Below, piece after piece: positions 47,451 through 55,462 of a stretch of DNA of 64,000 nucleotides; positions within the stretch are counted from its first letter, which is position 1; each line of letters begins with the position of its first letter. The notes under the pieces were generated by a model. That model ran no database searches and was not told where the DNA came from. It worked only from the letters and a program-made list of their open reading frames with translations. Position numbers and translations under genes: made by a program. Origin of the DNA: Pseudomonadota bacterium (GTDB lineage Bacteria; Pseudomonadota; Alphaproteobacteria; Rhizobiales; Hyphomicrobiaceae); NCBI GenBank assembly GCA_023405815.1, contig JAEXXM010000056.1, forward strand, positions 1 through 64,000, given 5' to 3'.

Positions 47451-49526
47451 CTATCGCCACATCTCGCGCATCTTGGCGCCGACGTTGATGCGTACGCCGG
47501 GCGCTCGGCCGCGGGCATTGACCTCGGTCATGGCGGGCGGCCATGCCGCAGTCTCGAAATGCTTCAGGATCGCGTGGGGGATGAAACGGGTACGTGCGGC
47601 GTAGACGTGCCGGTCGCCATTATTCGCCTGGCCGTGGGCGAAGAAGCGCTGCGGCAGCATGAGGTGCAGGTCGTCCTTGGCCCGGGTCATGGCGACGTAG
47701 AGCAGGCGCCGCTCCTCCTCGATTTCGGCGGTGGTGCCGGTGCCGAGGTCAGAAGGGATGCAGCCGTCGACGACGTTGAGGACGAAGACCGACTTCCACT
47801 CCTGGCCCTTGGCGGAGTGGATGGTCGAGAGGATGAGGTAGTCCTCGTCCTGCAGGGCCGGGCCGGATTCGTCGCTGGTGGCATCGGGCGGATCGAGCGT
47901 CAACTCGGTCAGGAAGCGCTCGCGCGATGGGTAGCCGGAGGCGATCTGCTCGAGCTGGAGCAGGTCGGCGAGGCGGGGCGCTGCATCCTCGTGCATGCGT
48001 TCCAGATGGGGCTCGTACCAGTGACGGGCGCAGGCGAGCTCTGCCGGCCAGCCGGCGCCACCGGCGTGGACGGCGACGATCGCCTCGACGAAGGTGCGCC
48101 AATCGGTGTCAACAACGCGGGCCGGTGTCGGCATTCGCGACAGGACGTCGATCGGTGTCGCGGTCTCCAGCATGCTGTCTAGGACGCGCTGGGCGGTGGT
48201 CGGGCCGACGCCGGGCAATAGCTGCAAGACGCGGAAGCCGGCGACGCGGTCGCGCGGGTTCTCAGCAAAGCGCAGGAGAGCCAAGAGGTCCTTGACGTGT
48301 GCGGCGTCGAGGAACTTCAAACCGCCGAACTTGACGAACGGGATGTTGCGTTGAGCAAGCTCGACCTCGAGCGGGCCGGAATGGTGCGAGGTACGGAACA
48401 GCACGGCCTGATGCTTCAGGAGTGCTCCGGCCTCGCGGTTCTCCAGGACACGCTCGACGATGTAACGGGCCTGGTCCGCCTCGTCGCGGACGGCGACAAG
48501 GCGCGGGCGCTCGGCGGCCTCGCGGTCGCTCCACAGGTTCTTGGTGAAGCGCTCGGCAGCAAGGCCGATGACGGCGTTGGCGGCGGCGAGCACGGGCTGC
48601 GTCGAGCGGTAGTTGCGGTCGAGGGTGACGATCTCGGCGGGCGGATCGAAGTGCCTCGGGAAATCGAGGATGTTGCGGACGGTCGCGGCACGAAAGGAGT
48701 AGATCGATTGGGCGTCGTCGCCGACGACAGTGAGGCCGCGGCCATCGCGCTTCAGGCCGAGCAGAATCGATGCCTGGAGGCTGTTGGTGTCCTGATACTC
48801 GTCGACGAGCACGTGATCGAAGCGCGAGCCGAGGTCATCGGCGATCGCCGGCTCGCTCATCATCTGCGCCCAATAGAGGAGGAGATCGTCGTAGTCGAGC
48901 ACGTTCTGGCGCTGCTTGGCCTCGACGTAGGCGGCGAACAGCTCCTTCAGCTCCTTCGACCAGTTGGCGCACCACTTGAACGACGTGTTGAGCGCATCTT
49001 CGATGGGCACGTTCGCGTTGACGCAGCGCGAGTAGATGGCGAGGCATGTGCCCTTGGTGGGAAAGCGGCTTTCGGTCTTCGACAGACCGAGGCTGTGACG
49101 CACGAGGTTCATCAGGTCGGCGCTGTCCTCGCGATCGTGAATGGTGAACGCGGGATCGAGGCCGATTTGCTCGGCGTAGTCGCGCAGGATGCGGGCGCCG
49201 ATGCCGTGAAAGGTGCCGGCCCATGCGAGCGCGCCGGAGGCAGCGGCGCCCTTGCCGCCAAGCACGTTGCGGGTAATGCGCTCGACGCGGCGCGTCATCT
49301 CGACCGAGGCGCGGCGGGAGAACGTCATCAGAAGGATGCGCCGCGGGTCGGCGCCGTTGAGGATGAGATGGGCCACACGATGAGCGAGCGTGTTGGTCTT
49401 GCCCGAGCCCGCGCCAGCGATGACGAGCAGCGGGGGTGCAGGCCGCGCATCGCCGGGGCCGACGCCGTGCTCTACGGCGCGCCGCTGCTCGGCGTTCAAC
49501 TTTTCGAGGTGGGCGAGGGCCATCAT
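47451..49526 (-). CDS. UvrD/Rep-family ATP-dependent DNA helicase
   Basis: 691 residues from MMALAHLEKLNAEQRRAVEH (49526). Motif I LVIAGAGSGKTNTLAHRVAH, motif II VLVDEYQDTN, motif III VVGDDAQSIYSFRAATVRNI, motif IV DRNYRSTQPVLA, motif V ILSTIHSAKGQEWKSVFVLN, motif VI LLYVAMTRAKDDL. All are intact. 3'-5' helicase for repair or replication restart. About 114 bp separate it from the divergent phosphoesterase gene. Confidence 0.94.
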   Translation of the reverse strand: MMALAHLEKLNAEQRRAVEHGVGPGDARPAPPLLVIAGAGSGKTNTLAHRVAHLILNGADPRRILLMTFSRRASVEMTRRVERITRNVLGGKGAAASGALAWAGTFHGIGARILRDYAEQIGLDPAFTIHDREDSADLMNLVRHSLGLSKTESRFPTKGTCLAIYSRCVNANVPIEDALNTSFKWCANWSKELKELFAAYVEAKQRQNVLDYDDLLLYWAQMMSEPAIADDLGSRFDHVLVDEYQDTNSLQASILLGLKRDGRGLTVVGDDAQSIYSFRAATVRNILDFPRHFDPPAEIVTLDRNYRSTQPVLAAANAVIGLAAERFTKNLWSDREAAERPRLVAVRDEADQARYIVERVLENREAGALLKHQAVLFRTSHHSGPLEVELAQRNIPFVKFGGLKFLDAAHVKDLLALLRFAENPRDRVAGFRVLQLLPGVGPTTAQRVLDSMLETATPIDVLSRMPTPARVVDTDWRTFVEAIVAVHAGGAGWPAELACARHWYEPHLERMHEDAAPRLADLLQLEQIASGYPSRERFLTELTLDPPDATSDESGPALQDEDYLILSTIHSAKGQEWKSVFVLNVVDGCIPSDLGTGTTAEIEEERRLLYVAMTRAKDDLHLMLPQRFFAHGQANNGDRHVYAARTRFIPHAILKHFETAAWPPAMTEVNARGRAPGVRINVGAKMREMWR

Positions 49527-49640
49527 GCACTGATGGCTGATTCTCGTTTTGTTCACAAACGCAGCATGAGTGATCTCCCCGTGCAAATGATTAAGCCACG
49601 AGGTGATAGGATGCCGTTTTCGGTCGCGTGGTGACGCGTG

Positions 49641-50372
49641 ATGGCGAGCAAGCTCTCAACATATCGCGCCAAGCGCGACTTCGAGAAGACGAGAGAGCCG
49701 AGCGGGACAGCCAAGGTCCGCAAGGCAGAGTATCCGCGCTTCGTGATCCAGAAGCACGACGCGACGCGGCTGCACTACGATCTGCGCCTCGAGCACGACG
49801 GCGTCTTCAAGTCGTGGGCGGTGACCAAGGGTCCGTCGCTCGATCCGAAGGACAAGCGTCTAGCGGTCGAGGTGGAGGACCACCCGCTCGATTACGGCGA
49901 CTTCGAGGGAACGATCCCTGCGGGCGAGTACGGCGGTGGCACGGTGATGCTGTGGGATCGCGGCTTCTGGGTGCCCGAGGGCGACGAAGACATCGACGCG
50001 GCGCTGAGGAAGGGCGAGTTGAAGTTCGTGCTGGCCGGCGACAAGCTCAAAGGCAGCTTCGTGCTCGTGCGCATGAAGGGCGACAAGTACGGGGCTAAGC
50101 GCAACAACTGGCTGCTCATCAAGCACAAGGACGAATGGTCATCGCCCGATGGCGACGCCGTGTTGAAGAAGGACAAGTCCGTTGCCTCGGGCCGGACGAT
50201 GGCGCAGATCGCCGCCGGCAAGGGGAAGGCACCGACGCCGTTCATGCTGGCGGGGCGAAGCGCATTCAAGCCCGATGCCGTCTGGAGCACCAACGGCAAG
50301 GAGAAGCCGGCCGCGCCGCCGCGTGCAACCAAGCGCAAGGCACCTGGTGCGCGCAAGCGCGCGGTGCACTAA
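49641..50372 (+). CDS. Stand-alone LigD-type 3'-phosphoesterase
   Basis: 243 residues. QKHDATRLHYDLRLEHDGVF contains the His/His/Asp active-site set of LigD phosphoesterase domains; SWAVTKGPSLDPKDKRLAVE and GTIPAGEYGGGTVMLWDRG complete the domain (about 30-165). The C-terminus is basic (KEKPAAPPRATKRKAPGARK). No ligase or polymerase domain and no ku gene in the window. It probably trims 3' ends at DNA breaks. Confidence 0.88.
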   Translation: MASKLSTYRAKRDFEKTREPSGTAKVRKAEYPRFVIQKHDATRLHYDLRLEHDGVFKSWAVTKGPSLDPKDKRLAVEVEDHPLDYGDFEGTIPAGEYGGGTVMLWDRGFWVPEGDEDIDAALRKGELKFVLAGDKLKGSFVLVRMKGDKYGAKRNNWLLIKHKDEWSSPDGDAVLKKDKSVASGRTMAQIAAGKGKAPTPFMLAGRSAFKPDAVWSTNGKEKPAAPPRATKRKAPGARKRAVH

Positions 50373-50408
50373 GCTGCCGCCTTCGGCTCACCTTTCCATG
50401 GATTGCGG

Positions 50409-51041
50409 ATGCGCGCTGGCGCCGCCGACGTTGTCACCTCTCCTGAACTTCGGCCGCTCGGCAGACGTGAGCTGCCGAGCGATACGATCGCGCTCGCCAA
50501 ATTCCTCATCGGCAAGGTGCTGGTGCGCGAGGACGAGAGCGGCCTGCTGACCGGTCGTATCGTCGAGACGGAGGCCTATCCTCCGGGCGACGATGCCTGC
50601 CATGCTCGCAGCGGGCGAACGATGCGCAATGCGTCGCTGTTCCTCGCGCACGGGCATGTCTATGTCTACAAGGCGTATGGGACGGCGATGATGCTCAATA
50701 TCTCCAGCGAGGAGGAGGGCGTCGGCGCGGGCGTGCTGATTCGCGCGGCCGAGCCGCTCACCGGCATCGACGTGATGCGCAAGCGGCGGGGTGTCGACGA
50801 TGTGCACCGGCTCGCGCGGGGGCCGGGGTGTCTCGCGCAGGCCTTCGACATCGGCTTTGCTCTCGACGGGAGCATCTATGGCGCCGGACATGCGATCTGG
50901 CTCGCCGACGACGGAAGCAAGCCGCCGCGGATAGGCCGCTCCGTGCGCATCGGCATTACGCGCAACGCCGACAAGCCATGGCGGTTCTTCGTGCGCGGCA
51001 GCCGCTTCGTTTCCGGGCCGGCCAAGCTCAATGGTGCCTGA
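50409..51041 (+). CDS. Alkyladenine (3-methyladenine) DNA glycosylase, AAG/MPG type
   Basis: 210 residues. GRRELPSDTIALAKFLIGKV, GRIVETEAYPPGDDACHARS (catalytic Glu), MRNASLFLAHGHVYVYKAYG and LARGPGCLAQAF are hallmarks. Removes alkylated and deaminated purines. TTG at 50403 could add two codons. Its stop is 3 nt from the convergent pqqE end. Confidence 0.92.
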   Translation: MRAGAADVVTSPELRPLGRRELPSDTIALAKFLIGKVLVREDESGLLTGRIVETEAYPPGDDACHARSGRTMRNASLFLAHGHVYVYKAYGTAMMLNISSEEEGVGAGVLIRAAEPLTGIDVMRKRRGVDDVHRLARGPGCLAQAFDIGFALDGSIYGAGHAIWLADDGSKPPRIGRSVRIGITRNADKPWRFFVRGSRFVSGPAKLNGA

Positions 51042-51044
51042 GCG

Positions 51045-52184
51045 CTACGTTGTGGGGGCGCCGGCGATGCGCCGGTAGATGAATGGCGGGGGCGGGGCGT
51101 GCGATTCCCGCTCGGCGATGGCGGCGAACTCGGCGTGCCAGGGAGATTTGTCGCACGCGGGATCGGTGGCGCAGGCGTCTCCCGTCATGGCGAGGGCCTG
51201 GCAGCGGCAGCCGCCCCAGTCGATCTCGCGCCGCTCGCATGAGCGGCACGGCTCCTTCATCCAGGCGGTGCCGCGGAACTTCTGGAAGGCCTGGCCGTGG
51301 AACCAGATGTCGGCCAGGGGCTTGTCGCGCACGTTGTCGATCTGAAGCCCGGGGATGTCCTCGCAGGCGTGGCAAGGGAGAACCTTGCCTGTCGGGGTGA
51401 TATCGATGAGGTTGCGACCCCAGCCGCCCATGCACGGCTTCGGCCGCACGGCGTAGTGATCGTGGGCGACGACGTCGAATACGAGGATGCCCTTCAGCCG
51501 CTCCTTGGCGGCGTTGGTGATCTCGACCGAGCGCATGAATTGCTCGCGCGTGGGGATGAGCGCGGCACGGTTCTTCAGCGCCCAGGCGTAATATTGCGTA
51601 TGCGCCACCTCGATGCGGCCGGCGCCGATCTCGACGGCATAGTCGATCATCGCCGGCAGGTTCTCGATGTTCTGGCGATGGACGACGACGTTGAGCGTCA
51701 GCGGCAGGCCGAGCTCGCCGACCCAGCGGGCGCATTCGCGCTTCTTCTCGGAGCCGCCCTTATAGCCCGAGATGCGCTGGGCGTTGCCGGGATCGACGTC
51801 CTGGATCGAGAGCTGGACGTGATCGAGGCCGATCTTGGCGAGGCCCTCGAGCCGATCGCGCGTGAGGGTTACGCCGGAGGTGATGAGGTTGGTGTAAAGA
51901 CCGGCGGCGACGGCACCCTCGAGGATGTCCTCGAGATCCAACCTAAGAGTAGGCTCGCCGCCGGATAAGTGGATTTGCAACACGCCGAGCTCTGCTGCCT
52001 GACGGAACACATCGCGCCACTCATCCCCGGTCAGCTCGTTGCCGCGCTCCATTGCCAAGGGATTGGAGCAATAGGGGCACTGCAACGGGCAGCGGTAAGT
52101 GAGCTCGGCGAGGAGGCCAATGGGCGCCCGCGTGCAGGCGGGCGCCGCTGCTTCGATGCCGTCGAGCGGCTTCAGCTCGGTCAT
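51045..52184 (-). CDS. pqqE: PQQ biosynthesis radical SAM enzyme PqqE
   Basis: 379 residues. Radical SAM cysteines C32-x3-C36-x2-C39 in LTYRCPLQCPYCSN; HLSGGEPTLR next. SPASM cysteines in RPKPCMGGWGRNL, VLPCHACEDIPGLQID and CRSCERREIDWGGCRCQA. Cross-links Glu and Tyr in the PqqA peptide. No PqqD domain is fused at either end. 20 bp downstream of pqqC. Confidence 0.96.
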   Translation of the reverse strand: MTELKPLDGIEAAAPACTRAPIGLLAELTYRCPLQCPYCSNPLAMERGNELTGDEWRDVFRQAAELGVLQIHLSGGEPTLRLDLEDILEGAVAAGLYTNLITSGVTLTRDRLEGLAKIGLDHVQLSIQDVDPGNAQRISGYKGGSEKKRECARWVGELGLPLTLNVVVHRQNIENLPAMIDYAVEIGAGRIEVAHTQYYAWALKNRAALIPTREQFMRSVEITNAAKERLKGILVFDVVAHDHYAVRPKPCMGGWGRNLIDITPTGKVLPCHACEDIPGLQIDNVRDKPLADIWFHGQAFQKFRGTAWMKEPCRSCERREIDWGGCRCQALAMTGDACATDPACDKSPWHAEFAAIAERESHAPPPPFIYRRIAGAPTT

Positions 52185-52204
52185 GGCTGCTTACTCTGGG
52201 CTGC

Positions 52205-52963
52205 TCACTCGGGACGATAGGCGCCCGGAGGGATCATGCCGTTGACGTAGGCGAGCTGCAGCGCATCGAGCTGCGCCCACAGCACGTTGCACTTGAAGCG
52301 CACGGCGTCGACGCACGCTTCCTGCATGTCGCGGGTGCGGGCGTTGGTCTTGACGAACTCGAGCGCGAAGGTGGCGTCGCGCGGGGCTTGCGTCAGACGG
52401 CGCTTGAAGTAGGCCATGACGTCGTCGTTGACGAAGCTGTAGTTGGCGAGCATGCCGGCGATGCGCTCGCGGTGGATCGAGGGCGCGAACAGCTCGGTGA
52501 GCGAGGAGGCGACCGCGACGACGAGCGGCTGCTCGACGACGAAGCGCACATACGCCTCGACGGCGAAGCGGGTGGCGGGAAGCGCGCCGCGCATGCTCGT
52601 GACGTACTCGCGGTCGAGGCCGAGGCAGTCAGTGAGCTTCAGCCAGCGCTCGAGGCCGCCGTGCTCCTCGGGGAGAAGGCCGTCGTGGTCGTGGATGCGA
52701 TGGATCCACTCGCGGCGGAACTCGCGATCGTAGACGCGGCTCATGAGAGCGGCGTCCTTGCGCGGCACCGCCTCCTGATAGCAGTAGCGGTTGAGCGCCC
52801 AAGCGGCGACCTGGCTCTTGCTCAGCTTGCCGCCGTGCAGGAGCTTATGGAACTCGTGCTTATCGTGATAGCGCTCGTCGCCGACGGCGCGGATGTTGGC
52901 CTCGAAATCCTCGCGGCTCCAGGGCTGCTCGAGGGTCTCGAATGTTCTAACGAATTCGTTCAT
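52205..52963 (-). CDS. pqqC: Pyrroloquinoline-quinone synthase PqqC
   Basis: 252 residues, GGAGG 7 nt before ATG 52963. HDKHEFHKLLHGGKLSKSQV, LNRYCYQEAVPRKDAALMSR, EWIHRIHDHDGLLPEEHGGL and HRERIAGMLANYSFVNDD match PqqC throughout. Catalyses the final O2-dependent oxidation to PQQ. Length fits PqqC without PqqD. An FNR box lies 69 nt before the start. Confidence 0.96.
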   Translation of the reverse strand: MNEFVRTFETLEQPWSREDFEANIRAVGDERYHDKHEFHKLLHGGKLSKSQVAAWALNRYCYQEAVPRKDAALMSRVYDREFRREWIHRIHDHDGLLPEEHGGLERWLKLTDCLGLDREYVTSMRGALPATRFAVEAYVRFVVEQPLVVAVASSLTELFAPSIHRERIAGMLANYSFVNDDVMAYFKRRLTQAPRDATFALEFVKTNARTRDMQEACVDAVRFKCNVLWAQLDALQLAYVNGMIPPGAYRPE

Positions 52964-53031
52964 GGACGAACCTCCAATTTCACATCGATTTTTTCGTTGG
53001 AGGCACTGTGTTCGGATGGGCGCCCTGGCGC

Positions 53032-53045
53032 TTGATCCACATCAA
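53032..53045 (-). promoter_or_regulatory. FNR box upstream of pqqC
   Basis: TTGAT-CCAC-ATCAA, perfect dyad. Centre about 75 nt before the pqqC start codon, a spacing that would fit activation at -41.5 with a leader of about 34 nt. Confidence 0.65.
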
Positions 53046-53090
53046 CGGGCCGATCACAGGGCGGTCAAAGGCGCGTGAGAGGAATTGCCG

Positions 53091-53870
53091 TCAGTCGGTG
53101 TCGCAGGAGGCGAGGGACTGCAGCAGCTTCGGCTTCAAGACGCTCACAGTGCGGCGCCCGCAGGTGGAGATGACGCCGGCGTCCTTAAGGGAGCGGAACT
53201 CGCGGCTCACGGTCTCGATGGTCATTCCGAGGGCGTCGGCGATCTCGTTGCGCGACAATGGCAGCTCGAAGCGGGCCGGGAGCTCGGTCGCTACGCTGGG
53301 AGGACGGCGGTTGATGCGCATCGCGATCGAGACCAGCAGGCTCGCGACTTTCTCTCGCGCGGTCTTGCGGCCGAGGAGGAACATCCACTCGCGAGCAGTC
53401 TCGAGGTCGTTAAGGGCCCGGCGATAGAGGGCCTGCTCGAGGGAGGGATGGTTGCGCATCAGGGTCTCGAAGGCGCTGCGCGAGAAGCAGCAGAGCTCGA
53501 GCTGGGTGGTGGCCTCGGCGATGAGCGCATTCGAGGTTATATAAGGATGACCGACGAAGTCGGCGGGATATTGCAGGCCGACGATCTGCAGCCGGCCGTC
53601 CTTCTGCGCCTTGACCAGCTTGACGACGCCGGAGACGATGATGGCAAGCCAGCCGAGACCCTGGTGGTCGCTTTGAATCACCTGCCCGACGGGTACCCGG
53701 CGATGATGGGCGATGGGTGCCAGCTCTCTTGCGGCCGCTTCACTGACCTCGCTGCACAGGGAGGCCTCGCGGACGGCGCAGCGCTCGCAATAGTGTCGTC
53801 CTCGCATATCCATCTTCGGCAGTTGGCCGGCCGCCGTCTGCCCGCGGTCCGTAGGTGAAATCAAAGTCAC
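53091..53870 (-). CDS. FNR-type oxygen-sensing transcription regulator (CRP/FNR family)
   Basis: 259 residues from GTG 53870; ATG 53813 (MDMRGRHYC) is possible. N-terminal cysteines C28-x2-C31-x7-C39 (HYCERCAVREASLC) plus central LELCCF give the four ligands of an FNR [4Fe-4S] cluster. Dimer helix and HTH LSRNEIADALGMTIETVSRE carry the E..SR recognition pattern for TTGAT sites. A TTGAT-N4-ATCAA box sits just upstream, so autoregulation is likely. Candidates: FnrL, FnrN or AadR. Confidence 0.9.
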   Translation of the reverse strand: MTLISPTDRGQTAAGQLPKMDMRGRHYCERCAVREASLCSEVSEAAARELAPIAHHRRVPVGQVIQSDHQGLGWLAIIVSGVVKLVKAQKDGRLQIVGLQYPADFVGHPYITSNALIAEATTQLELCCFSRSAFETLMRNHPSLEQALYRRALNDLETAREWMFLLGRKTAREKVASLLVSIAMRINRRPPSVATELPARFELPLSRNEIADALGMTIETVSREFRSLKDAGVISTCGRRTVSVLKPKLLQSLASCDTD

Positions 53871-53896
53871 TTTGAAGGTGCCTTTCGCTGGGACTC

Positions 53897-53910
53897 TTGA
53901 TCTGGATCAA
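53897..53910. promoter_or_regulatory. FNR box at the regulator's own start
   Basis: TTGAT-CTGG-ATCAA, perfect dyad, 27 nt upstream of the fnr-type gene start on the minus strand. Position suits autorepression. Confidence 0.65.
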
Positions 53911-53995
53911 GGGCGTGGGTGGTACGCTTAACGGTGCGGGTCAGCGGATTGACTCGGCTTTTCGGGGCACTGTGCCGGGCGCCTGGGTAGTGAAC

Positions 53996-54009
53996 TTGAT
54001 ATGCATCAA
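53996..54009. promoter_or_regulatory. FNR box in the divergent intergenic region
   Basis: TTGAT-ATGC-ATCAA, perfect dyad. The region 53871-54235 (365 bp) holds no convincing gene, only three FNR-type sites. Confidence 0.65.
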
Positions 54010-54163
54010 ATTTCGATGCGGCGAATGGTTCGGGCGATGGTTACCGGGCCGGAGCCTTCCGGTGCTCGCCGGCGATGATGGCGAGTCGGATTTCTGAGCC
54101 ATGAGCGGCACTCTGCATCGCGTGGACATCATCCGACCGCGCGGCAATTGGTGACGCGCAAGC

Positions 54164-54177
54164 TTGAGGTGCATCAA
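54164..54177 (+). promoter_or_regulatory. Weaker FNR-type site before the monooxygenase gene
   Basis: TTGAG-GTGC-ATCAA, one mismatch in one half, 59 nt before the monooxygenase start. Confidence 0.45.
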
Positions 54178-54235
54178 GCAGGCCGATCGACCTTGCGCCA
54201 AGCTCGAAGCAGATTCGCTGGAGCTGAGCGCAAAA

Positions 54236-55462
54236 TTGGCCGTTGGCTTTGACATGGTCATCGTGGGCGGGGGACCGGCGGGCCTCAGCCTCGCATGCCT
54301 CGTCGCCGATCTCGGATTGAGGGTGGCCGTCGTCGATCGGCAGAGCGAGAGAGACCTCGCCGAGCCGGCGTCCGACGGGCGCGACATCGCGTTGACGCAT
54401 CGCTCGGTGCGCATTCTGCGTGAGATGGGTGTCTGGGACCGGGTGGCGCCAGCGGAAGTCGCGCCGATACGCCGCGCGGCGGTGAGGAACGCCGATGAGG
54501 CGCAGCTTCTGACGTTCGCTCCGCAAGCGGCGGGGCACGAAGTGCTGGGATATCTCGTCAGCAATCATGTGCTGCGCCGGGAAATCTTTGGTGCAGCCCG
54601 GCAGCGGTCGAACATTACGCTGCGTGCGGGCGAGGCAGCGAGAAGACTCGAGATCGAGGATGTCGGGGCCACCATCACGCTTGCTTCCGGAGAGCGGCTT
54701 CAGGGCCGGCTCGTCATCGCCGCCGACAGCCGCTTTTCCGAGCTGCGACGGATGGCAGGCATCGGCGCGGAGATGCGCGATTTCGGGCATCTGTGCATCG
54801 TCTGCCGCTTGCAGCACGAGAAGGCGCACGATGGCACGGCATACGAGTGGTTCGACGTCGATCAGACGCTCGCGGTGCTGCCGCTCAACGGGTGCAACTC
54901 GTCCATCGTGCTGACGCAGCCGGCATGCGTCGGCGTGCGGACGCTTGAGCTTACGAACGAGGAGTTCGCGGCACAGATCGAAAGCCGTCTTGGTGGGCGC
55001 TGGGGAAGGATGGTGCTCGATGGAAAGCGCCACGCCTACCCGCTGGTCGCGGTCTACGCGCATCGCTTCAGCGGCAAACGTGTCGCTCTCATCGGCGACG
55101 CGGCCGTCGGCATGCATCCGGTGACGGCGCATGGATTCAACTTCGGTCTGCGCGGGGCTGAGACGCTGGCGGCCAAGATCAGGGCTGCCGCTAGCGCGGG
55201 CGGAGACATCGGGGAGGCATCGGTGCTCGATAGCTACGCACGCGAGCACCGGGGTGCCACCTTGCCGCTCTATCTGGCAACAAATGCGATCGTCCGCCTC
55301 TACACCGACAACACGATGCCGGCCAGGATCATTCGGGGCGGTCTGTTGCGTGTCGCCAATATGCTTTCGCCGGCCAAGGACTTCATGCTGCGGAAGCTGA
55401 CAGAGATCGACGGGGGCTTGGCGTCGGCCGAGCCGGCCTCAATGCAACGAGGGCTGACATGA
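54236..55462 (+). CDS. UbiH/UbiF-family flavin monooxygenase, possibly UbiM
   Basis: About 408 residues. No ideal start: TTG 54236 (LAVGFDMVIV) is chosen because it precedes the FAD loop; ATG 54254 would cut into it. GxGxxG in VIVGGGPAGLSLACLVADLG, DGRDIALTHRSVRILREMG, and the second FAD motif VALIGDAAVGMHPVTAHGFN then FGLRGAETLA place it with ubiquinone hydroxylases; the DGR-IALTH segment is like UbiM. Likely hydroxylates a quinone precursor. Stop overlaps the P450 gene (ATGA). Promoter has FNR boxes. Confidence 0.78.
   Translation: MAVGFDMVIVGGGPAGLSLACLVADLGLRVAVVDRQSERDLAEPASDGRDIALTHRSVRILREMGVWDRVAPAEVAPIRRAAVRNADEAQLLTFAPQAAGHEVLGYLVSNHVLRREIFGAARQRSNITLRAGEAARRLEIEDVGATITLASGERLQGRLVIAADSRFSELRRMAGIGAEMRDFGHLCIVCRLQHEKAHDGTAYEWFDVDQTLAVLPLNGCNSSIVLTQPACVGVRTLELTNEEFAAQIESRLGGRWGRMVLDGKRHAYPLVAVYAHRFSGKRVALIGDAAVGMHPVTAHGFNFGLRGAETLAAKIRAAASAGGDIGEASVLDSYAREHRGATLPLYLATNAIVRLYTDNTMPARIIRGGLLRVANMLSPAKDFMLRKLTEIDGGLASAEPASMQRGLT

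Noticed and set aside
53897..54097. 66-residue frame beginning inside an FNR box
   Set aside because: Starts within the regulatory dyad, has no ribosome binding site and an unremarkable composition; the region is better explained as a control region.
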